Source of the DNA: SIG480 sp045595365
GTDB taxonomy: Bacteria; Bacillota; Clostridia; Oscillospirales; JAAYXM01
Length of the DNA: 64,000 nucleotides
Direction of reading: 5' to 3'
Assembly: GCA_045595365.1 (NCBI GenBank)
Contig: JAZOAI010000011.1
Location: 1-64,000, forward strand
In this document: piece after piece, positions 24,288 to 33,544 of the stretch
How the letters are laid out: every line of letters starts with the position of its first letter
Position numbering within the stretch: position 1 is the stretch's first letter
Made by a program: the position numbers and the translations under genes
Notes under the pieces: model-generated
Databases searched by the model: none
Told to the model about the DNA's origin: nothing
What the model saw: the letters and a program-made list of their open reading frames with translations, nothing else

Positions 24288-27200
24288 ATGGTATATAGAG
24301 TATATGTTGAAAAGAAAAAAGAGCTTGCAAACGAAGCCCGCGCGCTTCTCTCCGATGCGCGAAGCCTTCTCGGGATTAAAAAACTTTCCGATGTAAGAAT
24401 CATAAACCGCTATGATGCTGAAAACATTTCAGAAGAGCTTTTTGAATATGCAAAGAAAACAGTTTTTTCGGAACCTCAGCTTGATATAGTTTCTGATGAA
24501 ATTGATTTTAGCTGTGATTTGACGGCGTTTGCGGTAGAGTATCTTCCCGGGCAGTTTGACCAGCGTGCAGATTCTGCGGCGCAGTGTATTCAGATTATTT
24601 CCCAGGGAGACCGCCCGACGGTCAGAACTGCAAAGGTTTATATTCTCTACGGTGCTTTGAGCGATTCTGAGCTTTCGGAAGTCAAGAAATATGTCATAAA
24701 CCCTGTTGAAGCGAGAGAAGCTTCTTTGGAGAAGCCTGAAACGCTAAAAACCGAGTATGATATTCCCACAACAGTTGAAACAATCGACGGGTTTATTGAC
24801 CTTGGCCGTAAGGGGCTTGAGGATTTTGTTTCGAAATACGGCCTTGCTATGGATGCAGATGACATCGAATTCTGCCAGAGCTATTTCGTGAAAGAGGGAA
24901 GAAACCCGACTATCACGGAAATCAGAATGATAGATACCTACTGGTCAGACCATTGCCGCCATACGACGTTTTTGACTACTATTGACGACGTGAAGTTTGA
25001 AGACGAGCTTCTTGCCGCTACATATGAAGAATATCTCGAAGTCCGCCGCAGTCTCGGCAGAACAAAGCCAATTTGCCTCATGGACCTTGCGACTGTTGCG
25101 GTTAAGTATCTTCGCGCAAACGGCGAGCTTTCAAAGCTTGACGAATCAGAAGAAATCAACGCCTGCACGGTCAAAATTGATGTTGAGGTTGACGGCAAGG
25201 TTGAACCCTGGCTTCTCCTCTTCAAAAACGAGACGCACAATCATCCCACGGAAATTGAGCCCTTTGGCGGCGCGGCAACGTGTATCGGCGGCGCAATCCG
25301 TGACCCGCTTTCTGGCCGTTCCTATGTTTACGGCGCTATGCGCTTAACCGGCGCTGCAGACCCCTTAAAGCCCGTAAGCGAAACAATCAAAGGAAAGCTT
25401 CCGCAGAGAAAGATTGTAACTACAGCTGCTGCGGGATACTCATCCTACGGAAACCAGATAGGCCTTGCAACGGGTATCGTAGATGAAATTTATCACGACG
25501 GTTATGCCGCAAAGCGTATGGAAATCGGAGCTGTTATTGCTGCAGCCCCGCAGGAGAATGTAAGACGCGAGAGACCTGTGGCTGGAGACATCGTCATTCT
25601 TCTCGGCGGCAGCACCGGTCGCGACGGCTGCGGCGGGGCAACCGGCTCATCAAAATCCCATACTGCAGATTCTCTTGAAACCTGCGGTGCAGAGGTTCAG
25701 AAGGGCAACGCTCCTGAAGAAAGAAAGCTTCAGCGCCTTTTCAGAAACCCTGAGGCGAGCAAGCTTATAAAGCGTTGTAACGACTTTGGCGCAGGCGGAG
25801 TTTCTGTCGCCATAGGCGAGCTTGCAGATGGGCTTGAAATTAACCTTGATGCAGTCCCGAAGAAATACGAAGGCCTTGATGGAACAGAGCTTGCAATAAG
25901 CGAGTCACAGGAGCGCATGGCGTGTGTAATTGAGGCTAAAGATAAAGAGCGCTTCTTAGAACTTGCGGCAGAAGAAAATCTCCAGGCGTGCGCTGTTGCG
26001 GTTGTAACCGAGTCTCCGCGGCTTGTTATGAACTGGAACGGAAACAAAATAGTAGACATCAGCCGTGAATTTTTAAATTCAAACGGTGCTGAGAAACACA
26101 TAACCGTTGAAGCTGCAAAGCCGAGACTTTCTGAAAAGAAGGTGGAAGGCAACTTCACCGAAAATTATAAAAAGCTTGCAGATGACCTTAACGTCTGCTC
26201 AAAGCGCGGGCTTTCTGAGAGGTTTGACTCTACAATCGGCGCAGGAACTGTTCTTATGCCCTTTGGCGGAAAGCATCAGCTCACTCCGATTCAGGCTATG
26301 GTTCAGAAAATTTCAGTTGAGAAGAAGCATACCGACACCTGCTCGTTTATGTCGTGGGGATATAACCCGTTCCTCACGGAGCAGAGCCCGTATCACGGCG
26401 CATATATGGCAGTTGTCGAGTCTGTATGTAAGCTTATTGCAACAGGCGCGAGCTTCGACGAGGTGTATCTCACCTTCCAGGAATACTTCGAGCGCCTTGG
26501 CCGCGACCCGAAGCGTTGGGGCAAACCGATGTCAGCTCTTCTCGGTGCGTTTAAGGCTCAGAAAGAGCTTCGAATCGGCTCAATCGGCGGTAAGGACTCT
26601 ATGAGTGGCTCGTTTGAAGACCTTGACGTTCCTCCGACACTCGTGTCATTTGCAGTTACCTGCGGAAAGGTTTCAGACGTTATCTCTCCTGAGTTCAAGA
26701 AGGCAGGGAGCCGCGTTGTTTGTCTCTCTCCCGAGTTTGATGAGAACAATCTGCCCAAGACAGAATCTCTCCTTGCTCTATTTAAAAAGGTAACAGAGCT
26801 TATGCGCAAAGGAAAGGTTCTTGCGTGTTACACTCCCGGCATCGGGGGAATAGCTGAAGCTGTTATGAAGATGGCCTTCGGAAACGGCTTCGGGTTTAAG
26901 TTCGATGAAAAGCTCACCATGTCCGAACTTTTTGGATACAGTTACGCATCCTTTTTCCTTGAGGTTACGGAAGCCGTTGCCGGCGCAAAGGAAATCGGTA
27001 GCGTAACCGAAGACTTAAGCTTTACATACGGAAATGAAAGCATTAGCTTTGCAGAGCTTCTCAATATATATGAAAACAAGCTCGAAAGCGTGTTCAGCTG
27101 TAACATTGAGGATACAAAGTCACCTGTGAAGAACTTTAGCTTCACAGATAAAAAACATATCGCTCCGAAGATTCACTCTGCAAAGCCGAAGGTTTTGATT

Positions 27201-27980
27201 CCGGCGTTCCCGGGAACAAACTGTGAATACGACTCCGCAAAGGCTGTGCGTGATGCAGGAGCTGAGCCCGAGATTGTTGTTATAAAGAACCTCACTTCAG
27301 ATGCAATAAAAAGTAGTGTGGAAGACTTTGCAAAGCGCCTAAAGAGCGCGCAGATGGTCTTTATCCCCGGTGGCTTCTCAGGGGGAGACGAGCCTGACGG
27401 CAGCGGAAAGTTTATAACTGCATTCTTCAGAAACACGGCGATAAAAGAAGGAGTTACAGAGCTTCTCGATTCGCGTGACGGTCTTATGTGCGGAATCTGC
27501 AACGGTTTCCAGGCGCTTATTAAGCTTGGCCTTGTTCCGTATGGAAAGATTATTGACACTGATGAAAACTGCCCGACGCTCACCTTCAACACAATCGCGC
27601 GACATCAGTCAAAGATTGTGAGAACGCGTGTTGCATCCAATAAATCTCCCTGGCTCTCGCTTACAAATGTCGGAGATGTATATACGGTTCCGATTTCTCA
27701 CGGTGAAGGAAGATTCCTTGCAGACGAGAAGCTCATCGAAGAGCTTGCGAGAAATGGCCAGATTGCAACGCAGTATGTTGACCTTGACGGCAACGCAACA
27801 AGTGACGTCAGATTCAATCCGAATGACTCAATGTATGCAATCGAGGGAATAACCTCGCCTGACGGAAGAGTTTTCGGAAAAATGGGCCACAGTGAGCGTG
27901 TAGGCAACGGCCTTTATAAAAATGTTATCGGAAATTACGACATTCGTATGTTTGAAGCCGCAGTAAAGTACTTTAAATAA
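24288..27980 (+). CDS. purL: FGAM synthase, single-chain
   Basis: A large protein of 1230 aa converting FGAR to FGAM with glutamine and ATP. It carries the AIR-synthase-like duplicated core (TYWSDHCRHTTF, NETHNHPTEIEPFGGAATCIGG, FGAGGVSVAIGELADGLEI, SIGGKDSMSGSF) and a C-terminal class I glutaminase (LIPAFPGTNCEYD, nucleophile Cys in MCGICNGFQ, His/Glu in SHGEGR). Here, unlike in PurF of this operon, the glutaminase is intact. It starts 4 nt after purD with GGAGAGAT upstream. Confidence 0.96.
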   Translation: MVYRVYVEKKKELANEARALLSDARSLLGIKKLSDVRIINRYDAENISEELFEYAKKTVFSEPQLDIVSDEIDFSCDLTAFAVEYLPGQFDQRADSAAQCIQIISQGDRPTVRTAKVYILYGALSDSELSEVKKYVINPVEAREASLEKPETLKTEYDIPTTVETIDGFIDLGRKGLEDFVSKYGLAMDADDIEFCQSYFVKEGRNPTITEIRMIDTYWSDHCRHTTFLTTIDDVKFEDELLAATYEEYLEVRRSLGRTKPICLMDLATVAVKYLRANGELSKLDESEEINACTVKIDVEVDGKVEPWLLLFKNETHNHPTEIEPFGGAATCIGGAIRDPLSGRSYVYGAMRLTGAADPLKPVSETIKGKLPQRKIVTTAAAGYSSYGNQIGLATGIVDEIYHDGYAAKRMEIGAVIAAAPQENVRRERPVAGDIVILLGGSTGRDGCGGATGSSKSHTADSLETCGAEVQKGNAPEERKLQRLFRNPEASKLIKRCNDFGAGGVSVAIGELADGLEINLDAVPKKYEGLDGTELAISESQERMACVIEAKDKERFLELAAEENLQACAVAVVTESPRLVMNWNGNKIVDISREFLNSNGAEKHITVEAAKPRLSEKKVEGNFTENYKKLADDLNVCSKRGLSERFDSTIGAGTVLMPFGGKHQLTPIQAMVQKISVEKKHTDTCSFMSWGYNPFLTEQSPYHGAYMAVVESVCKLIATGASFDEVYLTFQEYFERLGRDPKRWGKPMSALLGAFKAQKELRIGSIGGKDSMSGSFEDLDVPPTLVSFAVTCGKVSDVISPEFKKAGSRVVCLSPEFDENNLPKTESLLALFKKVTELMRKGKVLACYTPGIGGIAEAVMKMAFGNGFGFKFDEKLTMSELFGYSYASFFLEVTEAVAGAKEIGSVTEDLSFTYGNESISFAELLNIYENKLESVFSCNIEDTKSPVKNFSFTDKKHIAPKIHSAKPKVLIPAFPGTNCEYDSAKAVRDAGAEPEIVVIKNLTSDAIKSSVEDFAKRLKSAQMVFIPGGFSGGDEPDGSGKFITAFFRNTAIKEGVTELLDSRDGLMCGICNGFQALIKLGLVPYGKIIDTDENCPTLTFNTIARHQSKIVRTRVASNKSPWLSLTNVGDVYTVPISHGEGRFLADEKLIEELARNGQIATQYVDLDGNATSDVRFNPNDSMYAIEGITSPDGRVFGKMGHSERVGNGLYKNVIGNYDIRMFEAAVKYFK

Positions 27981-28001
27981 AACCTTTTTGGGGGTAAGAA
28001 A

Positions 28002-29678
28002 ATGGCGTACAAAAGCGATATTGAAATTGCTCAGAGCTGTGAGATGAAGCCGATAGGTGAAATTGCGGAGAAAGCGCATGTCGATGAGAAGTACATCGAA
28101 CAGTACGGCAAATATAAGGCAAAGATTGACCTTTCGCTTCTTTCTGAGAGCAATAGAGCTGACGGAAAGCTTATTCTCGTAACCGCAATAACCCCGACCC
28201 CTGCGGGAGAAGGAAAGACAACTACAACAATAGGCCTTGCAGACGGCCTTGCCCGAATAGGGAAGGACGTTACCGTTGCATTGCGAGAGCCGTCTCTCGG
28301 GCCGGTCTTCGGTGTCAAGGGCGGTGCCGCAGGCGGTGGATATGCGCAGGTTGTCCCCATGGAGGATATCAACCTCCATTTCACGGGCGATTTTCACGCA
28401 ATCGGCGCTGCAAACAACCTCCTTGCCGCGATGCTTGATAATCACATTCACCAGGGCAACGCGCTCGGGATTGACGTCAGAAGGATAACGTGGCGCCGAT
28501 GTGTTGATATGAATGACCGCGTGCTTCGGAATATTGCCTGTGGGCTTGGCGGGGCAAAAAACGGTGTTCCGCGTGAGGACGGATACGACATAACTGTTGC
28601 AAGCGAGATTATGGCAGTTTTGTGCCTTTCAAGCTCAATTTCAGACCTCAAGGCACGCCTTTCAAGAATGATAGTCGCCTATACCTATGAGGGGAAGCCT
28701 GTCACCTGCGGCGATATTAACGCGCAAGGCGCGATGACTGCGCTTTTGAAGGATGCAATAAAGCCAAACCTTGTCCAGACACTTGAAGGCACTCCTGCGT
28801 TTGTCCACGGCGGGCCATTTGCCAATATTGCTCACGGCTGCAATTCCGTTGTAGCAACCCGCCTTGCCCTTAAAATGGGGGACTATACAGTTACGGAAGC
28901 CGGATTTGGCGCAGACCTTGGAGCTGAGAAGTTTTTGGATATTAAATGTCGCGTTGCGGGGCTCACGCCGGCGGCAGTTGTCGTTGTTGCGACTGTCCGT
29001 GCGCTTAAGATGCACGGCGGCAGAGCGAAAGGCGAGCTTAACGAAGAAGATATTTCAGCTCTCGAAAAGGGAATCCCCAATCTTCTTCGCCATGTTTCCA
29101 ATATCAAAAATGTTTACAAGCTTCCTTGCGTTGTCGCAGTCAACCGCTTCCCAACGGATACGGATAATGAGATAGAGTATATTATTGATAAATGTCGTGA
29201 GCTTGGAGTCAACACGGTTCTCTCAACCGTATGGGCTGACGGTGGCCGTGGTGGCGAGGAGCTTGCGAAAGAGGTTGTTCGCCTCTGTGAAGAAGAAAAG
29301 GGCGAATTCAGCTTCAGCTATGAGCTTGATATGCCTATTGAAGAAAAGATTCGAGCTGTTGCTTGCAGGGTTTACGGCGGAAGCGGAATTTCAATTCTTC
29401 CTCAGGCGAAGAAGCAGATTGACGAGCTTGAGAGCTTAGGTTTCGGAAACCTTCCTATATGCGTTGCAAAAACTCAATACAGCTTTTCGGATGACCCTCA
29501 AAAGCTTGGCGCACCGGAGGATTTTAAAATCACGGTCAGAAACGTTAAAATCTCTGCGGGAGCAGGGTTCATAGTAGTCCTCACGGGCGATATTATGACG
29601 ATGCCGGGGCTTCCGAAGGTTCCGGCAGCCGAGAAAATTGACGTCACGGATGACGGCATAATAACAGGGCTTTTCTAA
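28002..29678 (+). CDS. fhs: formate--tetrahydrofolate ligase
   Basis: A protein of 558 aa making 10-formyl-THF from formate, THF and ATP. TPTPAGEGKTTTTIGL (P-loop-like), REPSLGPVFGVKGGAAGGGYAQV and LTGDIMTMPGLPKVPAAE are diagnostic. It closes the purine operon and feeds the PurN and AICARFT steps, which fits control by a ZTP riboswitch. The ribosome site is GGGGG. Confidence 0.97.
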   Translation: MAYKSDIEIAQSCEMKPIGEIAEKAHVDEKYIEQYGKYKAKIDLSLLSESNRADGKLILVTAITPTPAGEGKTTTTIGLADGLARIGKDVTVALREPSLGPVFGVKGGAAGGGYAQVVPMEDINLHFTGDFHAIGAANNLLAAMLDNHIHQGNALGIDVRRITWRRCVDMNDRVLRNIACGLGGAKNGVPREDGYDITVASEIMAVLCLSSSISDLKARLSRMIVAYTYEGKPVTCGDINAQGAMTALLKDAIKPNLVQTLEGTPAFVHGGPFANIAHGCNSVVATRLALKMGDYTVTEAGFGADLGAEKFLDIKCRVAGLTPAAVVVVATVRALKMHGGRAKGELNEEDISALEKGIPNLLRHVSNIKNVYKLPCVVAVNRFPTDTDNEIEYIIDKCRELGVNTVLSTVWADGGRGGEELAKEVVRLCEEEKGEFSFSYELDMPIEEKIRAVACRVYGGSGISILPQAKKQIDELESLGFGNLPICVAKTQYSFSDDPQKLGAPEDFKITVRNVKISAGAGFIVVLTGDIMTMPGLPKVPAAEKIDVTDDGIITGLF

Positions 29679-29690
29679 AAACAAAACAAA

Positions 29691-29721
29691 AGAAGCAGGT
29701 GCGCAGCACCTGCTTCTTTTC
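29691..29721. terminator. bidirectional terminator after fhs
   Basis: A perfect 12-bp stem (AGAAGCAGGTGC with GCACCTGCTTCT, 3-nt loop), flanked by TTTTC on the right and an A-run on the left. It ends the purine operon and the convergent transporter gene. Confidence 0.92.
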
Positions 29722-29732
29722 TATATCTTAAA

Positions 29733-31556
29733 TTATGCTTTCTTTTTTGCTGTGATTGCCTTGACTATGAAGAGAAGCGCGAGCATAAGAACAAGCGCAA
29801 TCGGTAAGGAAATCCACACGTTCTTAACAAAGCCCGCAACGATGTATGCAACGAAGGAAACCGCTGCAACAGTCAACGCATACGGAAGCTGTGTGGAAAC
29901 GTGGTTTATGTGGTTGCACTGCGCACCCGCAGAGGACATAATCGTTGTATCTGAAATCGGAGAGCAGTGGTCACCGCATACGGCACCTGCCATACAAGCT
30001 GAAATTGCAATAACGCAGATTTCGTTGCTGATTGAACCACCGAAGATTGCAAGGACAATCGGAATGAGAATTCCGAAGGTTCCCCAGGATGTTCCGGTTG
30101 CAAACGAAAGACCGACAGCAATAAGGAATACGATTGCCGGAAGAATCGGGAGAAATGCACTTGCGCTTGTGCGGACAAATTCAGCGATATAAATCTTTGC
30201 GCCGAGGCTGTCTGTCATAGCCTTGAGAGTCCATGCGCAACAGAGAATCATAATTGCAGGTACCATTGCCTTGAATCCTTCAGGAATAGCTTCCATACAA
30301 GCCTTGAAGGAGAGAACGCGTCTGCAGAGGAAGTAAATGATTGAGAAGATAAGCCCTGCAAATGAGCCGAATACAAGGCCCTGAGAAGCATCTGCATTGG
30401 AGAAGGACTCAATGAAGCTTGTCCCTGAGAAGAAGCCGCCTGAGTAGATAAGGCCGATAACGCACGAAGCAACAAGAACGACAACCGGAGCGACAAGATC
30501 CCAGACGCTTCCTTTTTTGTTTGTATCGGATTCTTCAAGCTTTTCAAGCATCTCTTTTTCGTTGGATGAGAAAATATCTCCGTTTTGTGCGTTGATTTCG
30601 TGCTTCTTCATCGGTCCGAAGTCAAACTTCATAAGCGTGATGCAAACTATCATAAGAAGTGTAAGGATAGCATAGAAGTTATAGGGGATTGCCTTTATAA
30701 ACAAGCTAAGCCCGCTTATCTGGTCTTCGGAAACAAATCCTGCAACGGCAGCAGCCCAGGAAGAAATCGGAGCAATTATGCAAATCGGAGCCGCTGTTGA
30801 GTCGATAATATACGCAAGCTTTGAGCGCGAAATGTTAAACTTATCCGAAACAGGGCGCATAACAGAGCCGACCGTGAGGCAGTTGAAGTAGTCATCAACA
30901 AAGATAAGAACGCCGAGAACGATTGTTGCAAGCTGCGCGCCAACGCGCGACTTGATGTGGGTTGATGCCCAACGCCCGAAAGCAGCCGAGCCACCTGATT
31001 TGTTCATAAGAGAAACAATCGCGCCGAGAACAACAAGGAAGATTATGATTCCGATGTTGTAGGGATCGGCAATAGACGAAATAAATCCGTCTACAAACAG
31101 GTGGTCAACAGTGGCTGAGAAATTGAAGTTCGCATACATCAGCGCACCTGCAGCGATTCCGATAAAGAGAGAAGAGTAAACTTCTTTTGTGATAAGTGCA
31201 AGAAGAATTGCGATAATCGGCGGGAGCAGGGAGAGAAGCGTTCCAAAAGGCTTGACGTCGTGTCTCTTTGCTGTGAGAGCCTTGTCAAGGTTTTCTCCGA
31301 AAGCTTCCTTGTCAGATGTTGCGACATTGTCGGAATAACTATCGATAAATGTTGATGCGGCAGTTGTGTAATCAGCAATTTCTTCATCTGTCATATTGTC
31401 AGGATCAAACGCTTCTGCGTTGTCGATAAACGCAACGGCGTTTTCGTTGTCCTCGAGGTCGACATCTGCAGCGAATGCAGCAGGGAAGACCGAACAGAGA
31501 AGAATGATGATCAGTGCAATGCTTGCGAGAATGCGCGATTTTCTGAAGTGATTCAT
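29733..31556 (-). CDS. NhaC-family transporter, probable lysine permease (LysW-like)
   Basis: An integral membrane protein of 607 aa from the NhaC antiporter superfamily, with about 11-12 helices and conserved GAVCGDHCSPISDTTIMSSAGA. It starts with a signal-peptide-like stretch ending SVFPAAFAADV and an acidic region of about 75 residues before the first transport helix (LLPPIIAILLALITKEVY near 110), which would lie outside the cell. The lysine riboswitch upstream indicates lysine as cargo; NhaC-family proteins under this riboswitch were previously proposed as lysine transporters (LysW). GGAGGGTG precedes the ATG. Confidence 0.88.
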   Translation of the reverse strand: MNHFRKSRILASIALIIILLCSVFPAAFAADVDLEDNENAVAFIDNAEAFDPDNMTDEEIADYTTAASTFIDSYSDNVATSDKEAFGENLDKALTAKRHDVKPFGTLLSLLPPIIAILLALITKEVYSSLFIGIAAGALMYANFNFSATVDHLFVDGFISSIADPYNIGIIIFLVVLGAIVSLMNKSGGSAAFGRWASTHIKSRVGAQLATIVLGVLIFVDDYFNCLTVGSVMRPVSDKFNISRSKLAYIIDSTAAPICIIAPISSWAAAVAGFVSEDQISGLSLFIKAIPYNFYAILTLLMIVCITLMKFDFGPMKKHEINAQNGDIFSSNEKEMLEKLEESDTNKKGSVWDLVAPVVVLVASCVIGLIYSGGFFSGTSFIESFSNADASQGLVFGSFAGLIFSIIYFLCRRVLSFKACMEAIPEGFKAMVPAIMILCCAWTLKAMTDSLGAKIYIAEFVRTSASAFLPILPAIVFLIAVGLSFATGTSWGTFGILIPIVLAIFGGSISNEICVIAISACMAGAVCGDHCSPISDTTIMSSAGAQCNHINHVSTQLPYALTVAAVSFVAYIVAGFVKNVWISLPIALVLMLALLFIVKAITAKKKA

Positions 31557-31572
31557 ATCTTTTCACCCTCCT

Positions 31573-31617
31573 AAAAAATTAGAGGCTATGACACCGGATG
31601 AGCAGTCTCATAGCCTC
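31573..31617 (-). terminator. lysine riboswitch expression platform terminator
   Basis: On the minus strand GAGGCTATGA pairs with TCATAGCCTC (+ positions 31608-31617 and 31582-31591), followed by TAATTTTTT. It lies between the aptamer and the ribosome site of the transporter gene. Confidence 0.85.
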
Positions 31618-31649
31618 AGAATATCACAAGGATACAGAAGGGATTATTA

Positions 31650-31812
31650 AGATAGCTCTCCACATTGTCAGTGACAGTCCGAAGTATATTATACTACGGC
31701 CCAGCAAAGCCAAACATCAGGCTGATAAAGCTTTGCTTCGGCAAAGATTCCTTTCACTGCCCGACAATTCCTGAACGACGGGAAGATACTCATAATCAAT
31801 GCGCCTCTATCA
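31650..31812 (-). promoter_or_regulatory. lysine riboswitch (L box)
   Basis: A minus-strand leader of about 160 nt with the conserved L-box blocks: 5' GATAGAGGCGCA, internal TTTGCCGAAGC and GGCTTTGCTGGGC, and the 3' block TGGAGAGCTATC. P1 is formed by GATAG and CTATC at its ends (31807-31811 with 31651-31655). Bound lysine favours the terminator and switches the transporter off. Confidence 0.93.
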
Positions 31813-31826
31813 AAATTATTAACTAT

Positions 31827-31855
31827 ATGTTAACATATGCTATGGAGAGTTTCAA
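31827..31855 (-). promoter_or_regulatory. promoter of lysine riboswitch/transporter
   Basis: On the minus strand, -35 TTGAAA (31850-31855), a 17-bp spacer and -10 TAACAT (31827-31832), placed about 15 bp before the riboswitch. It lies between the end of sigF and the aptamer. Confidence 0.7.
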
Positions 31856-31909
31856 GTGGCAGAATACACAAAATTTTGTCGGAAGATGTAGTAATATACA
31901 CTAAAATTC

Positions 31910-32611
31910 TTACAGATATTCGCGAAGCTTTGAAATTGCCGCCCGCTCAATTCGGGAAACCTGAACCTGAGAAATCCTCATAACCTTAGCTGATTGAGTC
32001 TGTGTAAGCCCTTTAAAAAAACGGAGCTTGATAACGGTCTGCTCACGCGGCTTGAGCTTTCCGATGGCGTCGGAAAGAGAGATGTACTCAAGGGAAGTAT
32101 CTTCGATTCCCTGATTTCCGAGGATTTCGCCAAGCGTCTGTCCGTCTTCATTTATTTCACGGTTGAGTGAATCGGTGCGAAGGGTTGCAGATTCTGCCTG
32201 AGCTATTTCCTCAGCTGTGAAGCCTGTCAGCTCTGAAATTTCGGAAAGGGTCGGCTGTCTGTTGAGTTTATTCTGAAGCTCATCTGAAGCAAGTTTGATT
32301 TTCAGTGCCCTTTCCTTTATGGTCCGGCTCACCTTTATAGCTCCGTCATCGCGTAGAAAACGGCGAATTTCACCTGAAATTTTCGGAACTGCATAGGTAG
32401 AAAACTGGTTTCCGAGCGATTCGTCAAAGCCGCGTATTGCCTTTAAAAGTCCCAGACAGCCGAGCTGATACAAGTCCTCAGGCTCAGCACCCCTCCCGAT
32501 AAAACGCTTGACAATGCTCCATATTAAAGGTGAATTGTCGCAAATGAGCTTTTCAAAGGCAAACTCATCGCCCTTTTTTGCCAGAGCAATAAGGCGCTCA
32601 GTATCCGTCAC
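31910..32611 (-). CDS. sigF: forespore sigma factor F
   Basis: A sigma-70 family factor of 233 aa. Region 2 has EDLYQLGCLGLLKAI and FSTYAVPKISGEIRRFLRDDG; region 3 has RQPTLSEISELTGF; region 4 has LKPREQTVIKLRFFKGLTQ and SQVQVSRIE. Its position right after spoIIAA-spoIIAB identifies it as sigma F rather than sigma G. It starts with a GTG that overlaps the spoIIAB stop codon (GTGA), with GGAGG upstream. Confidence 0.95.
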   Translation of the reverse strand: MTDTERLIALAKKGDEFAFEKLICDNSPLIWSIVKRFIGRGAEPEDLYQLGCLGLLKAIRGFDESLGNQFSTYAVPKISGEIRRFLRDDGAIKVSRTIKERALKIKLASDELQNKLNRQPTLSEISELTGFTAEEIAQAESATLRTDSLNREINEDGQTLGEILGNQGIEDTSLEYISLSDAIGKLKPREQTVIKLRFFKGLTQTQSAKVMRISQVQVSRIERAAISKLREYL

Positions 32612-33054
32612 AGGGATTTACCTCCACTGCGCATAGATATGCGCTTTTTCATTATTATCGACGTGCCTTTTCCCGGTGTTGAACGAACTTTGAGATTATC
32701 CGTGAAGCTTTCCATAATTGTAAAGCCCATCCCTGAACGGTCTGAACCTCCGGTTGTAAACATAGGTGTTTTTGCCGCCTGAATGTCAGGGATTCCAAGC
32801 CCACGGTCACGAATCATAATTTCAAGAAGATTTCCTTCAAAAATGCGAAGCCGTATGTAAATTTTGCCGACGGAGTCGGGGTATGCATGCACTATGCAGT
32901 TTGTGACAGCTTCGCTTACAGCGGTTTTAATGTCCTCAACCTCTTCAAGTGTTGGGTCAAGTTGAGCAGCAAAAGCAGAGACTACGGCTCTTGCATAGCT
33001 TTCGTTTGTCGATTTGCTGGGGAAAGTGATTGAAACTTCGTTTATTATATTCAT
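32608..33054 (-). CDS. spoIIAB: anti-sigma F factor (serine kinase)
   Basis: A protein of 148 aa with a GHKL ATPase fold: N-box SEAVTNCIVHAY, G1 box IRDRGLGIPD and G2 box GMGFTIMESF. It binds and holds sigma F and phosphorylates SpoIIAA. It is the middle gene of the canonical three-gene spoIIA operon. Confidence 0.95.
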   Translation of the reverse strand: MNIINEVSITFPSKSTNESYARAVVSAFAAQLDPTLEEVEDIKTAVSEAVTNCIVHAYPDSVGKIYIRLRIFEGNLLEIMIRDRGLGIPDIQAAKTPMFTTGGSDRSGMGFTIMESFTDNLKVRSTPGKGTSIIMKKRISMRSGGKSL

Positions 33055-33063
33055 AAAAACCTC

Positions 33064-33396
33064 CTAAATTTGTGCAACTGATACGTCGCGCATCGTTATG
33101 TTAATCAGCTTGCATATACCTGCCGCAAAAAAGACCTTGTATGCCTGCTTTGAAACATTTATCACAGAGAAAGCTCCCCCTAAAGCAGTCGCTTTTTTGT
33201 AAGCACCTATTACAAGTGCGATTCCTGAGCTATCCATAAAGCTTATTCCCGAAAAGTCAAGGGTAAGGGAAAGCGGAAGCTCAACATCAATGATTCTTGA
33301 AATTTCAGGTATTGCACATCTTGCGGAGTGGTGGTCAAGCTCTCCGCTAAGAAGAATCAGAAGCTCTCCGCCTGTGCGTTTTGAAGTGATCTCCAT
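33064..33396 (-). CDS. spoIIAA: anti-anti-sigma F factor
   Basis: A STAS-domain protein of 110 aa. The phosphorylation site SFMDSSGIALVIG is present (Ser56 or Ser57 corresponds to the B. subtilis phosphoserine). In its unphosphorylated form it releases sigma F from SpoIIAB. AAAGGAAAA lies upstream of the ATG. First gene of the operon. Confidence 0.95.
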   Translation of the reverse strand: MEITSKRTGGELLILLSGELDHHSARCAIPEISRIIDVELPLSLTLDFSGISFMDSSGIALVIGAYKKATALGGAFSVINVSKQAYKVFFAAGICKLINITMRDVSVAQI

Positions 33397-33417
33397 TGTG
33401 TTTTTTCCTTTCTTTTG

Positions 33418-33446
33418 TTATAATAACTTTATAATACACATTGTAA
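33418..33446 (-). promoter_or_regulatory. possible spoIIA promoter
   Basis: On the minus strand, TTACAA (33441-33446), 17 bp, TTATAA (33418-33423). This is only a sigma-A-like match; the operon is sigma-H-dependent in Bacillus, and I did not find a sigma-H consensus here. Confidence 0.35.
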
Positions 33447-33492
33447 TGCGCGAGAAATGTAAAAAAAGAGGGAGAAAAAATAATTTTAGGTA

Positions 33493-33521
33493 TTCCATTA
33501 TAGGATAGTTTATTGTATAAT
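33493..33521 (+). promoter_or_regulatory. promoter of ppa
   Basis: -35-like TTCCAT (33493-33498), a 17-bp spacer and a perfect -10 TATAAT (33516-33521), 24 bp before the start codon. Confidence 0.6.
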
Positions 33522-33544
33522 AGGACAAAGAGGAGGGAAGACCA

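Noticed and set aside
31910..32611. sigma G instead of sigma F
   Set aside because: The gene follows spoIIAA-spoIIAB directly with overlapping stop/start, the canonical sigma F arrangement.
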